DNA from: Amycolatopsis decaplanina DSM 44594
GTDB taxonomy: Bacteria > Actinomycetota > Actinomycetes > Mycobacteriales > Pseudonocardiaceae
Direction of reading: 5' to 3'
Assembly: GCF_000342005.1 (NCBI RefSeq)
Contig: NZ_AOHO01000032.1
Coordinates: 62,001-126,000, forward strand
DNA: 64,000 nucleotides
This document shows positions 35,987-44,798 of the stretch, piece by piece (positions within the stretch are counted from its first letter, which is position 1; every line of letters starts with the position of its first letter). The translations under genes and the position numbers were made by a program. The notes under the pieces were generated by a model, which was not told the DNA's origin, ran no database searches, and was given only the letters and a program-made list of their open reading frames with translations.

Positions 35987-37431
35987 CGGTCGGCCTCGAG
36001 CGGCGCGGGCCGCACGATCAGGTCGACACCCTCGGAGTCGACGACCTCGCAGCGCACGAAGTCACCCACCGCCAGCGGAGGCAGGTCTTCCGTCTCGATC
36101 AGGACGCACTCGCCGTCGACCTCGGGGGCCTGGTGCGCGGCACGGCCGATCGGGTCCTCGCCGTCCTCGGCCTGCTCGATCAGGACGTCGACGAAGTCGC
36201 CGATACGCTCCTCGGCACGCTGCGAGGTCAGCTCCTCGACCAGCGCGGAGATCCGCGCGACCCGCTCGGCCACCACGGACTCGTCGAGTTTGCCGTCGAA
36301 GGTCTCGGCCTCGGTGCCGTCCTCGTCCGAGTAACCGAAGACACCCACCGCGTCCAGCCGCGCACCATTCAGGAAGCGCTCCAGCTCGGCGAGGTCTTCT
36401 TCGGTCTCGCCGGGGAACCCGACGATGACGTTGGTGCGGATGCCGGCGTTGGGCGAGTACTCCCGGATCTGGTCGGTCAGCGCGAGGAACGAGTCCGTGG
36501 ACCCGAAGCGGCGCATGCGGCGCAGCACGGTCTCGCTGGAGTGCTGGAACGACAGGTCGAAGTAGTCGGCGACGCCCGGCGTGGTCGCGATGGCCTTGAC
36601 CAGACCGGGGCGTGTCTCGGCGGGCTGCAGGTACGAGACGCGAACGCGTTCGATCCCGGGCACCGCGGCCAGGCGCGGGACCAGCAGTTCCAGCGCGCGG
36701 GCGCCGTCGCGGCCGAAGTCCTTGCCGTAGGAGGTGGAGTTCTCCGAGACGAGGAAGACCTCCTTGACCCCGTTCTCCGCGAGCCACATCGCCTCGGCGA
36801 CGATCTCGTCCGGCTGGCGGGACACGAAGGACCCGCGGAACGACGGGATCGCGCAGAACGAACAGCGACGGTCACAACCGGACGCGATCTTCAGCGCGGC
36901 CACCGGGGAGGTGTCGAGCCTGGTCCGCAGTACCCGCGGGCCCCAGCCGTGCTGCGCGTGCCCCGGCACCTCGACCGACTCGGCGGCCGTCGGACGCTGG
37001 ACCGGGCTGATCGGCAGCAGCTTGCGCCGGTCGGAAGGGGTGTGGGACTCGACCTTGCGGCCTGCCACGACGTCGTCGAGACGCTCCGCCAGGTCCGCGT
37101 AGTGGTCGAAACCCAGGACCGCGTCGGCCTCGGGCAGGCTCTCGGCCAGCTCGTTGCCGTAGCGCTCGGCCATGCAGCCGACGGCGACGACCTTCTTGCC
37201 GGTGTCGGACGCCGCGAGCAGGGTGTCGACCGAGTCCTTCTTGGCCGACTCGACGAAGCCGCAGGTGTTGACGACCACGACGTCGGAGTCCTCGGGCTCG
37301 GCGGCGAGCTCCCAGCCGCCCGCCGCCAGCCGTCCCGCGAGTTCCTCGGAATCGACCTCGTTGCGGGCGCAACCGAGGGTCAACAAGGAAACGCGACGGG
37401 TGGCGACAGGATCAGTGGTGGGAGAAGGCAC
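35983..37431 (-). CDS. rimO: RimO, ribosomal protein uS12 methylthiotransferase
   Basis: RimO is a radical-SAM enzyme that methylthiolates Asp of ribosomal protein uS12. The 482-residue product has the N-terminal MTTase domain ([45 protein letters not shown]), the radical SAM CxxxCxxC ([17 protein letters not shown]) and a C-terminal TRAM domain. The ARNEVDSE and TCGFVESA sequences separate RimO from MiaB. GTG at 37431 starts [21 protein letters not shown]. It begins the rimO-pgsA-cinA operon. Confidence 0.94.
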   Translation of the reverse strand: MPSPTTDPVATRRVSLLTLGCARNEVDSEELAGRLAAGGWELAAEPEDSDVVVVNTCGFVESAKKDSVDTLLAASDTGKKVVAVGCMAERYGNELAESLPEADAVLGFDHYADLAERLDDVVAGRKVESHTPSDRRKLLPISPVQRPTAAESVEVPGHAQHGWGPRVLRTRLDTSPVAALKIASGCDRRCSFCAIPSFRGSFVSRQPDEIVAEAMWLAENGVKEVFLVSENSTSYGKDFGRDGARALELLVPRLAAVPGIERVRVSYLQPAETRPGLVKAIATTPGVADYFDLSFQHSSETVLRRMRRFGSTDSFLALTDQIREYSPNAGIRTNVIVGFPGETEEDLAELERFLNGARLDAVGVFGYSDEDGTEAETFDGKLDESVVAERVARISALVEELTSQRAEERIGDFVDVLIEQAEDGEDPIGRAAHQAPEVDGECVLIETEDLPPLAVGDFVRCEVVDSEGVDLIVRPAPLEADR

Positions 37432-37519
37432 GTGCCTTAGGGTAGCTGGCCTGCTCGCGGGGTCGGCGATCGCTCGCTCGGGCGAGCCCTCGACCGCGTC
37501 TGGCCCCGGGGATGGCTTA

Positions 37520-38056
37520 ATGGTGGGCGTGCCGTCAGACCCCCTCGAACCGCTCCATCGCCGCCGCCCGAACGTTCGCCGGGCGCGGATCGCGGACGTC
37601 CGCAAGATCAAGGCGCTGGTCGACTCCGACGCCGGGACGGTGCTGCTGGAGAAGGAACTCGTCACCCTCTACGAGAGTGTCCAGGAGTTCTGGGTGGCCG
37701 AGGACGGTGACGACGTACTCGGCTGCGGCGCACTCCACGTGCTGTGGGAGGACATCGCCGAGCTGCGCACCATCGCGGTCGACAAGGACTCCCGGGGACG
37801 CGGCATCGGGCACGCGCTGGTGGAGCAGCTGATCGGCTTCGCCCGCGAGATCGGGCTGAAGCGGCTGTTCGTGCTGACCTTCGAGACCCATTTCTTCGCC
37901 GGTCACGGGTTCGTCGAGATCGACGGCACCCCGGTGACCCAGGAGGTCTACGAGGAGATGCGGCGCTCGGCCGATCCGGGTGTCGCGGAGTTCCTCGACC
38001 TGCCGTACGTGAAGCCCAACACCCTGGGCAACAGCCGGATGCTGCTCGAGCTCTAG
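37520..38056 (+). CDS. GNAT amino-acid acetyltransferase, ArgA-like
   Basis: The 178-residue single-domain GNAT contains [57 protein letters not shown] (acetyl-CoA motif) and [26 protein letters not shown]. It matches the short N-acetylglutamate synthase of mycobacteria (Rv2747), which lies in the same neighbourhood between pgsA and ftsK. It probably performs the first step of arginine synthesis. ATG at 37520 is preferred. It overlaps the convergent CGNR gene by four bases. Confidence 0.85.
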   Translation: MVGVPSDPLEPLHRRRPNVRRARIADVRKIKALVDSDAGTVLLEKELVTLYESVQEFWVAEDGDDVLGCGALHVLWEDIAELRTIAVDKDSRGRGIGHALVEQLIGFAREIGLKRLFVLTFETHFFAGHGFVEIDGTPVTQEVYEEMRRSADPGVAEFLDLPYVKPNTLGNSRMLLEL

Positions 38057-38586
38057 GCCTTCTTGGCGTGGCGGGCGACCCGGACCCGGTTGCCGCACAG
38101 CGACGGCGTGCACCAGACCCGCCTGCTGTTGGCCGCCACGAACAGCATCGAGCAGTCGTGCGCGCCGCATCGGCGCAGCCGAGCCGCACGCGGTCCCGAC
38201 ACGAGGTCGATCGCCGCGACCGCGACGGCGGCGAGGGCGATCTCGCCACCGTCCTCGCCGTGCCAGGACGTCTCCGCGCCCCCGGCGGTCAGCCGCGGGC
38301 TGGTGGGGACCGCGGCGGCGGCCGCGTTGACCCGCTCGACCGCCCACGCCTCGGGCTCGCGCGCGGCCACGACCGCCTCCAGCACCTCGCGCACCGCCGA
38401 ACGCAGCCGCCTCGTCCGCTCGGACGACGGTGGCCGGGCGCCTTCGGGCAGTAGCGGCGCTTGCGTCGACCAGAACTTCGCGTGACCGTCGTCGAGCAGG
38501 TCGATCGACGGCGAGACGGCCAGCATGACCGTGTCGGCGAGGTTCACCGCGAGATCGTCACCGGGGAGCGAGTCGAGATCGAGCAT
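38053..38586 (-). CDS. CGNR zinc-finger regulator (ABATE domain)
   Basis: The 177-residue protein has an N-terminal ABATE-like helical region (NLADTVMLAV) and a C-terminal zinc finger CGAHDCSMLFVAANSRRVWCTPSLCGNR, which gives the family its CGNR name. Such proteins are presumed stress-linked transcription regulators. It is divergent from the hydrolase gene across 58 bases that contain a 9-bp inverted repeat, its likely operator. Confidence 0.9.
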   Translation of the reverse strand: MLDLDSLPGDDLAVNLADTVMLAVSPSIDLLDDGHAKFWSTQAPLLPEGARPPSSERTRRLRSAVREVLEAVVAAREPEAWAVERVNAAAAAVPTSPRLTAGGAETSWHGEDGGEIALAAVAVAAIDLVSGPRAARLRRCGAHDCSMLFVAANSRRVWCTPSLCGNRVRVARHAKKA

Positions 38587-38605
38587 GCCTTGACACTATC
38601 AGGTA

Positions 38606-38635
38606 CTAATGGTTCGAGACAGTTTTAACCATTAG
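38606..38635. promoter_or_regulatory. Operator-like inverted repeat between CGNR regulator and hydrolase
   Basis: CTAATGGTT (38606-38614) and AACCATTAG (38627-38635) are perfect 9-bp arms separated by 12 bases, so the centres are about two helical turns apart. The repeat lies in the only non-coding gap between the divergent genes and ends ten bases before the hydrolase ATG, where repressor binding would block both promoters. Confidence 0.65.
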
Positions 38636-38644
38636 GGAGCGTCC

Positions 38645-39493
38645 ATGGCGACCATCCGGCACCGTTCCGTCAAGCTCGGCGACGTCGAGGTCTTCTACCG
38701 CGAAGCCGGCGACCCCGAAGCACCCGTTTTGCTCCTGCTGCACGGCTTCCCGACGTCTTCGCACCAGTTCGTGCGACTGATGCGCCGTCTCGCCGGCCGG
38801 TGGCGGCTCATCGCGCCGGATCTGCCCGGATTCGGGCAGACCGTCACGCCCGAGGGCTTCACGTTCACCTTCGACCGGCTCGCGGAGGTGGTCGGCGAGT
38901 TCGTCGACGCGCTGGAACTGCGGCGATACGCGCTCTACGTCTTCGATTTCGGCGCTCCGACAGGCCTGCGACTGGCGGTCTCGCGGCCGTCCGAGATCAC
39001 GGCGCTGATCACGCAGAACGGCAACGCCTACGTCGAGGGGCTCGGGCCGGCGATGCCGGACTTCGCCTCCCTGACGGACGAAACCGAGGCACGGCGCGGA
39101 TTCGAGGAGATTCTCGAACCGGAGCAGGTCGAGTGGCAGTACACCGAAGGCGCCCGCGACCCAGAGACCATCGATCCCACGAATTACCTGCTGGACCAGT
39201 ACTTCCTCGGCCTGCCCGGCCGGTCGGAGGCGATGCTGGACCTGCTCTGGGACTACCGGAACAACCCGCCCGTGTATCCGAAGTTCCAGGCGTGGCTGAG
39301 GGAAGCGCAGGTGCCCGTGCTCGCCGTCTGGGGCCGCAACGACAAGTTCTTCGTCCCCGCGGGGGCCGAGGCGTTTCGGAATGATGTTCCCTCGGCGGAG
39401 GTTCACTTCTTCGACACCGGGCACTTCGCGCTGGAAGAGGACGTCGAACCGATCGGTGAGCTGATCGACCGCTTCCTGGCCGCGCATCACTGA
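38645..39493 (+). CDS. Alpha/beta hydrolase, epoxide hydrolase/haloalkane dehalogenase type
   Basis: The 282-residue protein has LLLLHGFPTSSHQF (oxyanion HG), the nucleophile elbow YVFDFGAPTG (Asp nucleophile rather than Ser), the acid in VLAVWGRNDKFF and the base His in FDTGHFALEE. An Asp nucleophile points to ester-intermediate C-O or C-halogen hydrolysis. The ATG at 38645 follows AGGGAG. The nitroreductase gene follows after ten bases, so both may be induced together under control of the CGNR protein. Confidence 0.86.
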   Translation: MATIRHRSVKLGDVEVFYREAGDPEAPVLLLLHGFPTSSHQFVRLMRRLAGRWRLIAPDLPGFGQTVTPEGFTFTFDRLAEVVGEFVDALELRRYALYVFDFGAPTGLRLAVSRPSEITALITQNGNAYVEGLGPAMPDFASLTDETEARRGFEEILEPEQVEWQYTEGARDPETIDPTNYLLDQYFLGLPGRSEAMLDLLWDYRNNPPVYPKFQAWLREAQVPVLAVWGRNDKFFVPAGAEAFRNDVPSAEVHFFDTGHFALEEDVEPIGELIDRFLAAHH

Positions 39494-39503
39494 AAGGCGG
39501 GAC

Positions 39504-40145
39504 ATGGACACCTCGGTCACCGACCACCTGCTCAGCACGACACGGTCGGTCCGCCGCAAACTCGACCTGGACCGCCCGGTGGAACCCGAGGTGCTCGAAG
39601 AGTGCCTGCGGCTCGCGTTGCAGGCGCCCACGCCGGGCAACCAGCAGGCGTGGCGGTGGCTCGTCGTGCGGGACCAGGGCGTGAAGGACCGGCTGTCCGA
39701 GCTGTTCCGCCGGGTCGGGAAGGCATACCTGGAAACGAACGCGGCGGCACTGGGCGAGGCGATCACCGAGCCTTCGGTGGCGCGGGCGTTCGCTTCGGGG
39801 CAGCACCTGATCGACGTGATCGACCGGGTGCCCGTGTTCGTCATCCCGTGCCTGACCGGCAGGCCGAGCGGTGACAACGCGACCGACGCGGCGTTCTACG
39901 GCGGGATCTTCCCGGCGGTGTGGAATTTCCAGCTGGCGCTGCGGTCGCGGGGTCTCGGCTCGACGCTCACGACATACCACCTGACACACGAGGCGGAGGC
40001 GGCCGGAATCCTCGGCGTCCCCTCCGACGTCACGCAGGTCGGGCTGCTACCGGTCGCCTACACGACGGTACCGGACTTCAAACCAGCATCGCGCGTGCCG
40101 CTGTCGGAAGTCGCGTACCTCGACGGCTGGGGGAACGCGCTTTAG
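39504..40145 (+). CDS. Nitroreductase-family flavoprotein
   Basis: The 213-residue protein shows the nitroreductase pattern: TTRSVRRKLDLDRPVEPEVLEECLRLALQAPTPGNQQAWRWLVVRD (FMN phosphate site) and FPAVWNFQLALRSRGLGSTLTTYHLT. It should reduce nitro or quinone compounds with NAD(P)H. It lies in an apparent two-gene operon with the hydrolase, suggesting xenobiotic handling. Confidence 0.88.
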   Translation: MDTSVTDHLLSTTRSVRRKLDLDRPVEPEVLEECLRLALQAPTPGNQQAWRWLVVRDQGVKDRLSELFRRVGKAYLETNAAALGEAITEPSVARAFASGQHLIDVIDRVPVFVIPCLTGRPSGDNATDAAFYGGIFPAVWNFQLALRSRGLGSTLTTYHLTHEAEAAGILGVPSDVTQVGLLPVAYTTVPDFKPASRVPLSEVAYLDGWGNAL

Positions 40146-40208
40146 GCAGAGATGCCGCCGGCCGGTATCGGGTCGGCGACCTACGCGACGGGACACCGCG
40201 ACCTCTGG

Positions 40209-40251
40209 CTGTGTGGATTTCGGGACGTCAGATGTCCCGAAATCCACACAG
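40209..40251. terminator. Hairpin downstream of the nitroreductase gene
   Basis: Perfect 18-base arms (40209-40226 and 40234-40251, CTGTGTGGATTTCGGGAC type) flank the seven-base loop GTCAGAT. It lies 63 bases after the nitroreductase stop, between convergent genes. The GGGAC/GTCCC neck with a seven-base loop is also seen in hairpins at 25264, 40301 and 58951. Confidence 0.75.
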
Positions 40252-40300
40252 TCCTGTCTTGACGGCCAGATCACGGCGGTGAGCAGCCCTGTCGTGAACG

Positions 40301-40344
40301 GGGTGTGTGGAACAGGGACGTTGAGTGTCCTGTTTCCCCACACC
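40301..40344. terminator. Second hairpin with the GTTGAGT apex
   Basis: Imperfect arms (GTGTGTGGAACAGGGAC and GTCCTGTTTCCCCACAC) close on the seven-base apex GTTGAGT. It lies 26 bases beyond the stop of the minus-strand lipoprotein gene, opposite the hairpin at 40209, so each convergent gene has its own candidate terminator. Confidence 0.65.
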
Positions 40345-40369
40345 TCTCACCCAACGTCCTCTTGCCTCT

Positions 40370-40828
40370 CTAGGCCTTGGACACCCGCAGGGTGACCTGG
40401 TCGCCCCCCGAACTCACGGCGACCAGGTCCACCCGGCAGGCGGCGAACTCGACGGACTGCCTGCCCCCACGTCCGGTGGAGGCGACTTCCGCCGTCGTCC
40501 GCTCACCGCGTCCCGGTTCGGCCAGGGTCAGCTCGACCACGGCTTCCCCTTCCCAGACGCAGACCATTCCCTCGGCGCAGCGGGAATCGGACACGAGGCG
40601 AGCGAAGCGGATACTGACGTCCTTCGACGCGACCTCGGTCGTGTCACCGGCCTTGAGCACGACGGTCTCCCCCAGTTCGACCGCGCCCTGAGGCTGGTGG
40701 GCCGGCTGAGGCTGCTGCGCCGGCGCGGGCTGGGCCACAGCGGGTTGTTCGCGCGCGGCGGAGCTGCCGGCTCCGCAGGCGAGGCCGACCAGGGCACAGA
40801 GGACGACGAGCAGCTTCTTGAGGTCCAC
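40370..40828 (-). CDS. Lipoprotein of unknown function
   Basis: The 152-residue protein starts with a lipoprotein signal (DLKKLLVVLCALVGLACGAGS; lipobox VGLAC). A Gln/Pro/Ala-rich linker and a beta-rich domain with three Cys (DSRCAEGMVCVWEGEAVVEL, FAACRVDLVAV) follow. The CxxxxxCVWxG pattern is seen in many small secreted actinobacterial proteins of unknown role. GTG at 40828 is preferred because the signal peptide starts there. Confidence 0.75.
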   Translation of the reverse strand: MDLKKLLVVLCALVGLACGAGSSAAREQPAVAQPAPAQQPQPAHQPQGAVELGETVVLKAGDTTEVASKDVSIRFARLVSDSRCAEGMVCVWEGEAVVELTLAEPGRGERTTAEVASTGRGGRQSVEFAACRVDLVAVSSGGDQVTLRVSKA

Positions 40829-40880
40829 GGGCTGGAGACGTAACGGAGGCTCCGGTCCGTTGCATCGGTTCTTCAGGTGC

Positions 40881-40928
40881 CCTCGTGAGTGGTAAGGACG
40901 GTTAGAACCGTCCTCACCACTCACGAGG
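40881..40928. terminator. Palindrome family copy E, downstream of ftsK
   Basis: 48 bases with 23-base arms (40881-40903 and 40906-40928) and loop AG. One pair is mismatched: the left arm has GGTAAGG where the right arm would pair with GGTGAGG. It ends 16 bases from the ftsK stop codon (40945). Confidence 0.75.
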
Positions 40929-40944
40929 CCTTCAAGGACTCCGG

Positions 40945-43449
40945 TCAGTCGTCGGAGACGTCCCCGCCGTTCGCGTCCCCGCCACCGCGGATCATGAACA
41001 GCACCGACTCCAGCTCCTCCGGCTTGATCAGCACGTCCCGCGCCTTCGAGCCCTCCGAAGGACCGACGACGCCACGGCTTTCCAGGAGGTCCATCAGCCG
41101 CCCGGCCTTGGCGAAGCCGACCCGCAGCTTCCGCTGCAGCATCGACGTCGAGCCGAACTGCGAGGTGACGATCAGCTCGGCGGCCTGCAACAGCACGTCG
41201 AGGTCGTCGCCGATGTCCGAGTCGATTTCCTTCTTTTCGCCCGCCTTCGCCGCGGTGACGCCGTCGGTGTAGTCCGGCTGCGCCTGCTCCTTGGCGAAGT
41301 TCACCACCGCGGCGATCTCTTCGTCGCCGACGAAGGCGCCCTGGATGCGGACCGGTTTCCCGGCACCCATCGGCAGGTACAGCGCGTCACCCATACCGAT
41401 GAGCTTCTCCGCGCCCGGCTGGTCGAGGATGACCCGCGAGTCGGTGAGCGAGGAGGTCGCGAACGCCAGCCGCGACGGCACGTTGGTCTTGATCAGGCCG
41501 GTCACGACGTCGACCGAGGGGCGCTGGGTCGCCAGCACCAGGTGGATACCGGCCGCACGCGCCTTCTGGGTGATCCGGACGATCGCGTCTTCGACGTCGC
41601 GCGGGGCGGTCATCATCAGGTCGGCGAGCTCGTCGACGATCGCCATGATGTACGGGTACGGCGCGTACACGCGCTCGCTGCCCGGCGGCGCGGTGATCTC
41701 GCCGGAGCGCACCTTCTTGTTGTAGTCGTCGATGTGCCGGACCTTGTTGACCTGCATGTCCTGATACCGCTGCTCCATCTCCTCCACCAGCCAGGCCAGC
41801 GCCGCGGCGGCCTTCTTCGGCTGGGTGATGATGGGCGTGATCAGGTGCGGAATGCCTTCGTACGGGGTCAGCTCGACCATCTTCGGGTCGATCAGGATCA
41901 TCCGGCACTCGTCCGGCGTCGCCCGCGCGAGCAGCGACACCAGCATCGAGTTGACGAAACTCGACTTACCGGAACCGGTGGACCCCGCCACCAGCAGGTG
42001 CGGCATCTTCGTCAGGTTCGCGGTGACGAAATGGCCTTCGATGTCCTTGCCGAGCCCGATGACCATCGGGTGGTTGTCCTTGACCGTCGACGGCGCGCGC
42101 AGCACGTCGCCGAGGCGCACCATCTCGCGGTCGGAGTTCGGCACCTCGATACCGACCGCGGATTTGCCGGGGATCGGCGCCAGCAGCCGGACGTTGTCGG
42201 TGGCCACCGCGTAGGCGATGTTCTTGGTCAGCGCGGTGATCTTCTCGACCTTCACCCCGGGGCCGAGTTCGACCTCGTACCGGGTGACCGTCGGCCCCCG
42301 CGTGAAGCCGGTGACCTGCGCGTCGACGTTGAACTGCTCCAGCACGCCGGTGATCGCCTCGATCATGGCGTCGTTGGCCTTGCTGCGGGACTTCGGCGCG
42401 TCGCCGAGCTTCAGCAAGTCCGGCGGCGGGAGCTTGTAGTCGCCCTCGACGGTCCTGGTGACCGCCAGCGGCTGCTCGGCCTTCTTCGGCTTCTTCTCCG
42501 GCACCTCGACGGGCTTGGGAGCGGCCTTCGGCGGGCGCAGCGGCGTCGGCGCTTCGGCCAGCGCGGCTTCGATGTCGAGTTGCTCGCCGTCGTGGTCGCC
42601 CGAGGCTTGACGGCGCCGCGACGGTTTCCGCAGCCGGACCGACTTCGGGTCGGCTTCGGTGACGGCGTTGCGTTCCTCGTGGATGGCCTGGCGCTCGGCC
42701 TCGGCCTCTTCGATCTCTTCGGGGTCGAGACCCCAGTTGCGCAGCCGGTGCGGGATCTCCCGGACCGGGGTCCCGGTGAACACGAGCGTGCCGAACAGCA
42801 GCGCGAGCACCAGCAGCGGCACGGCGACCCAGGTGGTGACGCCCATGGTCAGCAGGCCGCCGGAGAACGCGCCGATCACCCCGCCGGCGTACATCCGGCC
42901 GTCGTTGGTCTCGGGCAGCGCGGTGAAGATGTGCAGCAGGCCGAGCACGGACATGATGACCAGCAGGGTGCCGATGACCATCCGCGGCCGGGCTTCCGGC
43001 ATCGGTTCCGACCGCATCAGCGCGACGGCCACGACGGTGAGCACCAGCGGGAGCGTCACCGCTCCGGCGCCCAGCAGCGAGCGGGTGCCGACCTCCACCC
43101 AGCCGCCGATCGGCCCCGCGGCCCGCCACCAGACGCCGAACGCGATCACCAGCGCCAGCGCGATGAGACCGAGGGCGAGACCGTCGCGGCGGTGCTCGGG
43201 TTCGAGTTCGCGGCCGCGGCCGACCGTCCGCGCCAGGGTGCCGAGGCCCTTCGCGAGCAGATTCCAGGTGCCGCGCACGCCCTTGGCGAACGCGCCGGAG
43301 GACTTCTTCCGAGGCGCCGGACGCCGTGGGGCGGGCTTCCTCGCAGCCGTTGACCTGGGCTTCGCCGGGGTACGCGGCTTTCGCGCCGGCCCCTTGCTGC
43401 CGCCGCTTCGCGCCGTACTCCGTTTCCTGGTCGTCGACCCGCTAGCCAT
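40945..43449 (-). CDS. ftsK: FtsK/SpoIIIE DNA translocase
   Basis: FtsK pumps chromosomal DNA through the closing septum and aids dimer resolution. The 834-residue protein has a very basic N-terminus of about 85 residues, four to five membrane helices to about residue 230, a charged Pro-rich linker, and the motor domain with Walker A VAGSTGSGKSSFVNSML near residue 490 and Walker B YIMAIVDELADLMM. A C-terminal winged-helix gamma domain (LVTSQFGSTSMLQRKLRVGFAKAGRLMDLLE) reads KOPS-like sequences. ATG at 43449 was chosen. Confidence 0.96.
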   Translation of the reverse strand: MASGSTTRKRSTARSGGSKGPARKPRTPAKPRSTAARKPAPRRPAPRKKSSGAFAKGVRGTWNLLAKGLGTLARTVGRGRELEPEHRRDGLALGLIALALVIAFGVWWRAAGPIGGWVEVGTRSLLGAGAVTLPLVLTVVAVALMRSEPMPEARPRMVIGTLLVIMSVLGLLHIFTALPETNDGRMYAGGVIGAFSGGLLTMGVTTWVAVPLLVLALLFGTLVFTGTPVREIPHRLRNWGLDPEEIEEAEAERQAIHEERNAVTEADPKSVRLRKPSRRRQASGDHDGEQLDIEAALAEAPTPLRPPKAAPKPVEVPEKKPKKAEQPLAVTRTVEGDYKLPPPDLLKLGDAPKSRSKANDAMIEAITGVLEQFNVDAQVTGFTRGPTVTRYEVELGPGVKVEKITALTKNIAYAVATDNVRLLAPIPGKSAVGIEVPNSDREMVRLGDVLRAPSTVKDNHPMVIGLGKDIEGHFVTANLTKMPHLLVAGSTGSGKSSFVNSMLVSLLARATPDECRMILIDPKMVELTPYEGIPHLITPIITQPKKAAAALAWLVEEMEQRYQDMQVNKVRHIDDYNKKVRSGEITAPPGSERVYAPYPYIMAIVDELADLMMTAPRDVEDAIVRITQKARAAGIHLVLATQRPSVDVVTGLIKTNVPSRLAFATSSLTDSRVILDQPGAEKLIGMGDALYLPMGAGKPVRIQGAFVGDEEIAAVVNFAKEQAQPDYTDGVTAAKAGEKKEIDSDIGDDLDVLLQAAELIVTSQFGSTSMLQRKLRVGFAKAGRLMDLLESRGVVGPSEGSKARDVLIKPEELESVLFMIRGGGDANGGDVSDD

Positions 43450-43565
43450 GTCTCCACGGTAGCCGCCTCGCCCCTCCAGCCCCGGCTGCCACTCGGAGCA
43501 CATCGGAGAACATTCGTCTCAGGCCACAGCTTGAGCGGCCATCCGGGTGAAAAGTTGTTCATGAC

Positions 43566-44387
43566 ATGCTCTGCCCCATGTTCGCGCTGCATCAGGATGA
43601 GAATTCGGCTCGCCGCGCCCCGGCAATCTGGCGCACGATGCTGAACATCGACCGGGGGCTGGTCAACTTCGTCGGCAAACTCACCGTGACCGGCGGTGTT
43701 TCGGCGGAACTGCGACGGCAGCCCTTGCTCATGACGGCCAACCACATCGGCGTCTTCGACGCGTTCGTGCTGATGGCGGCCTGCAAACGGATCGGCATCA
43801 ACCCGCGGTTCATGCTGGCGGGCGGCATCCTCGACGCGCCGGTCATCGGGCCCGCGCTACGGGTCAGCGGTCACCTGCGGGTCGACCGCCAACAGGCATC
43901 GACGGCCATCGGCCAGTTCGCCGAAGCCACCGAAGCGCTGCGGACCACCCGCGACCCGCTGATCGTCTATCCCGAGGGCCGGATCAGCCACGACCCCGGC
44001 CTGTGGCCGGAGCGGGGCAAGACCGGCGCGGCCCGGCTCGCGCTCGCCGCCGGGGTGCCGGTGATCCCGATCAGCCAGTGGGGCGCGCACGAAGCCGTGT
44101 ACTGGGGGACAGAGACCGTCAACGGCCCCGCCGACCTGGTGCCGCTCGCCAAGTCCGGGCTGAGCGCGCCCATGCGCCGACCGCGGTTCAAGGTGCATTT
44201 CGGCGATCCGGTGGACCTGTCGGAGGTCGAGCCGGAGCGGCCGGGCGCCGGGGTCCGCGCGCACGCCAAGATCATGCAGGCGATCACCGATGGCCTGGTG
44301 CCGCTGCGCCGCGACGAACTGGACAAGCCGCGATTCCACGACCCGACGAGGCCGACCGACACCGTCAGCCCCTGGAAAAGGCACTGA
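43566..44387 (+). CDS. PlsC-like 1-acylglycerol-3-phosphate acyltransferase
   Basis: The 273-residue protein shows the acyltransferase block I NHIGVFDAF (H-x4-D), block II region around GINPRFMLAGGILDAPVIGPALRVSGHLRVDR, and block III YPEGRIS (EGT replaced by EGR). Such enzymes acylate lysophosphatidate or related lipids at the membrane. Two in-frame ATGs (43566, 43578) are possible and neither has a clear ribosome site. Confidence 0.85.
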   Translation: MLCPMFALHQDENSARRAPAIWRTMLNIDRGLVNFVGKLTVTGGVSAELRRQPLLMTANHIGVFDAFVLMAACKRIGINPRFMLAGGILDAPVIGPALRVSGHLRVDRQQASTAIGQFAEATEALRTTRDPLIVYPEGRISHDPGLWPERGKTGAARLALAAGVPVIPISQWGAHEAVYWGTETVNGPADLVPLAKSGLSAPMRRPRFKVHFGDPVDLSEVEPERPGAGVRAHAKIMQAITDGLVPLRRDELDKPRFHDPTRPTDTVSPWKRH

Positions 44388-44492
44388 GTTCCGGATACCG
44401 GGACAGGTCGAAGGACAGGTGAAGGGAACCGCGCGCCCGTCTCCCGCGTCGTAGTGTGGTCACACAGCGTCACGCCACGGGGAGGAAGCGGG

Positions 44493-44798
44493 ATGGCCGG
44501 CGGGTACGAGGTGGCCTTGGAGGCGATCGGCGCGGCGTCAGGCGCGGCGAAACGGGCTTCGGACGACGTCGGGAAGGTGGACCTCGCGGCCACGCTCGCC
44601 GACGTCGCGGATGGTTTGCCGGGTGGCGTCTCCGGCGAAGCCGCCCGCCTGCTCGCGGATGCCTGGGGCCGCGCAGTGCCGGGCTGGGCCGGGAACACCG
44701 CGGACTACGCCGAACGACTCGACGAGGCGGCCGTCCGCTACCGCTCGAACGAGCAGGAGGCGTCGCGTGATCTGCGCGCCGCCGGGACGCCGGTCTGA
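44493..44798 (+). CDS. WxG100-like protein, second type VII-associated cluster
   Basis: A 101-residue helical protein with a central WxG turn (AVPGWAGNTADYAERLDEAAVRYRSNEQ). ATG at 44493 follows GGGGAGGAAG; an upstream in-frame ATG is less likely. Its stop shares a base with the next start (TGATG), coupling it to the DUF1023 hydrolase gene, whose own N-terminus also has a WxG turn, so the two probably form a heterodimer. Confidence 0.75.
   Translation: MAGGYEVALEAIGAASGAAKRASDDVGKVDLAATLADVADGLPGGVSGEAARLLADAWGRAVPGWAGNTADYAERLDEAAVRYRSNEQEASRDLRAAGTPV

Noticed and set aside
41542..43353. A 603-codon plus-strand frame opposite ftsK
   Set aside because: His/Arg/Gln-rich shadow with no domain; explained by codon bias of ftsK.
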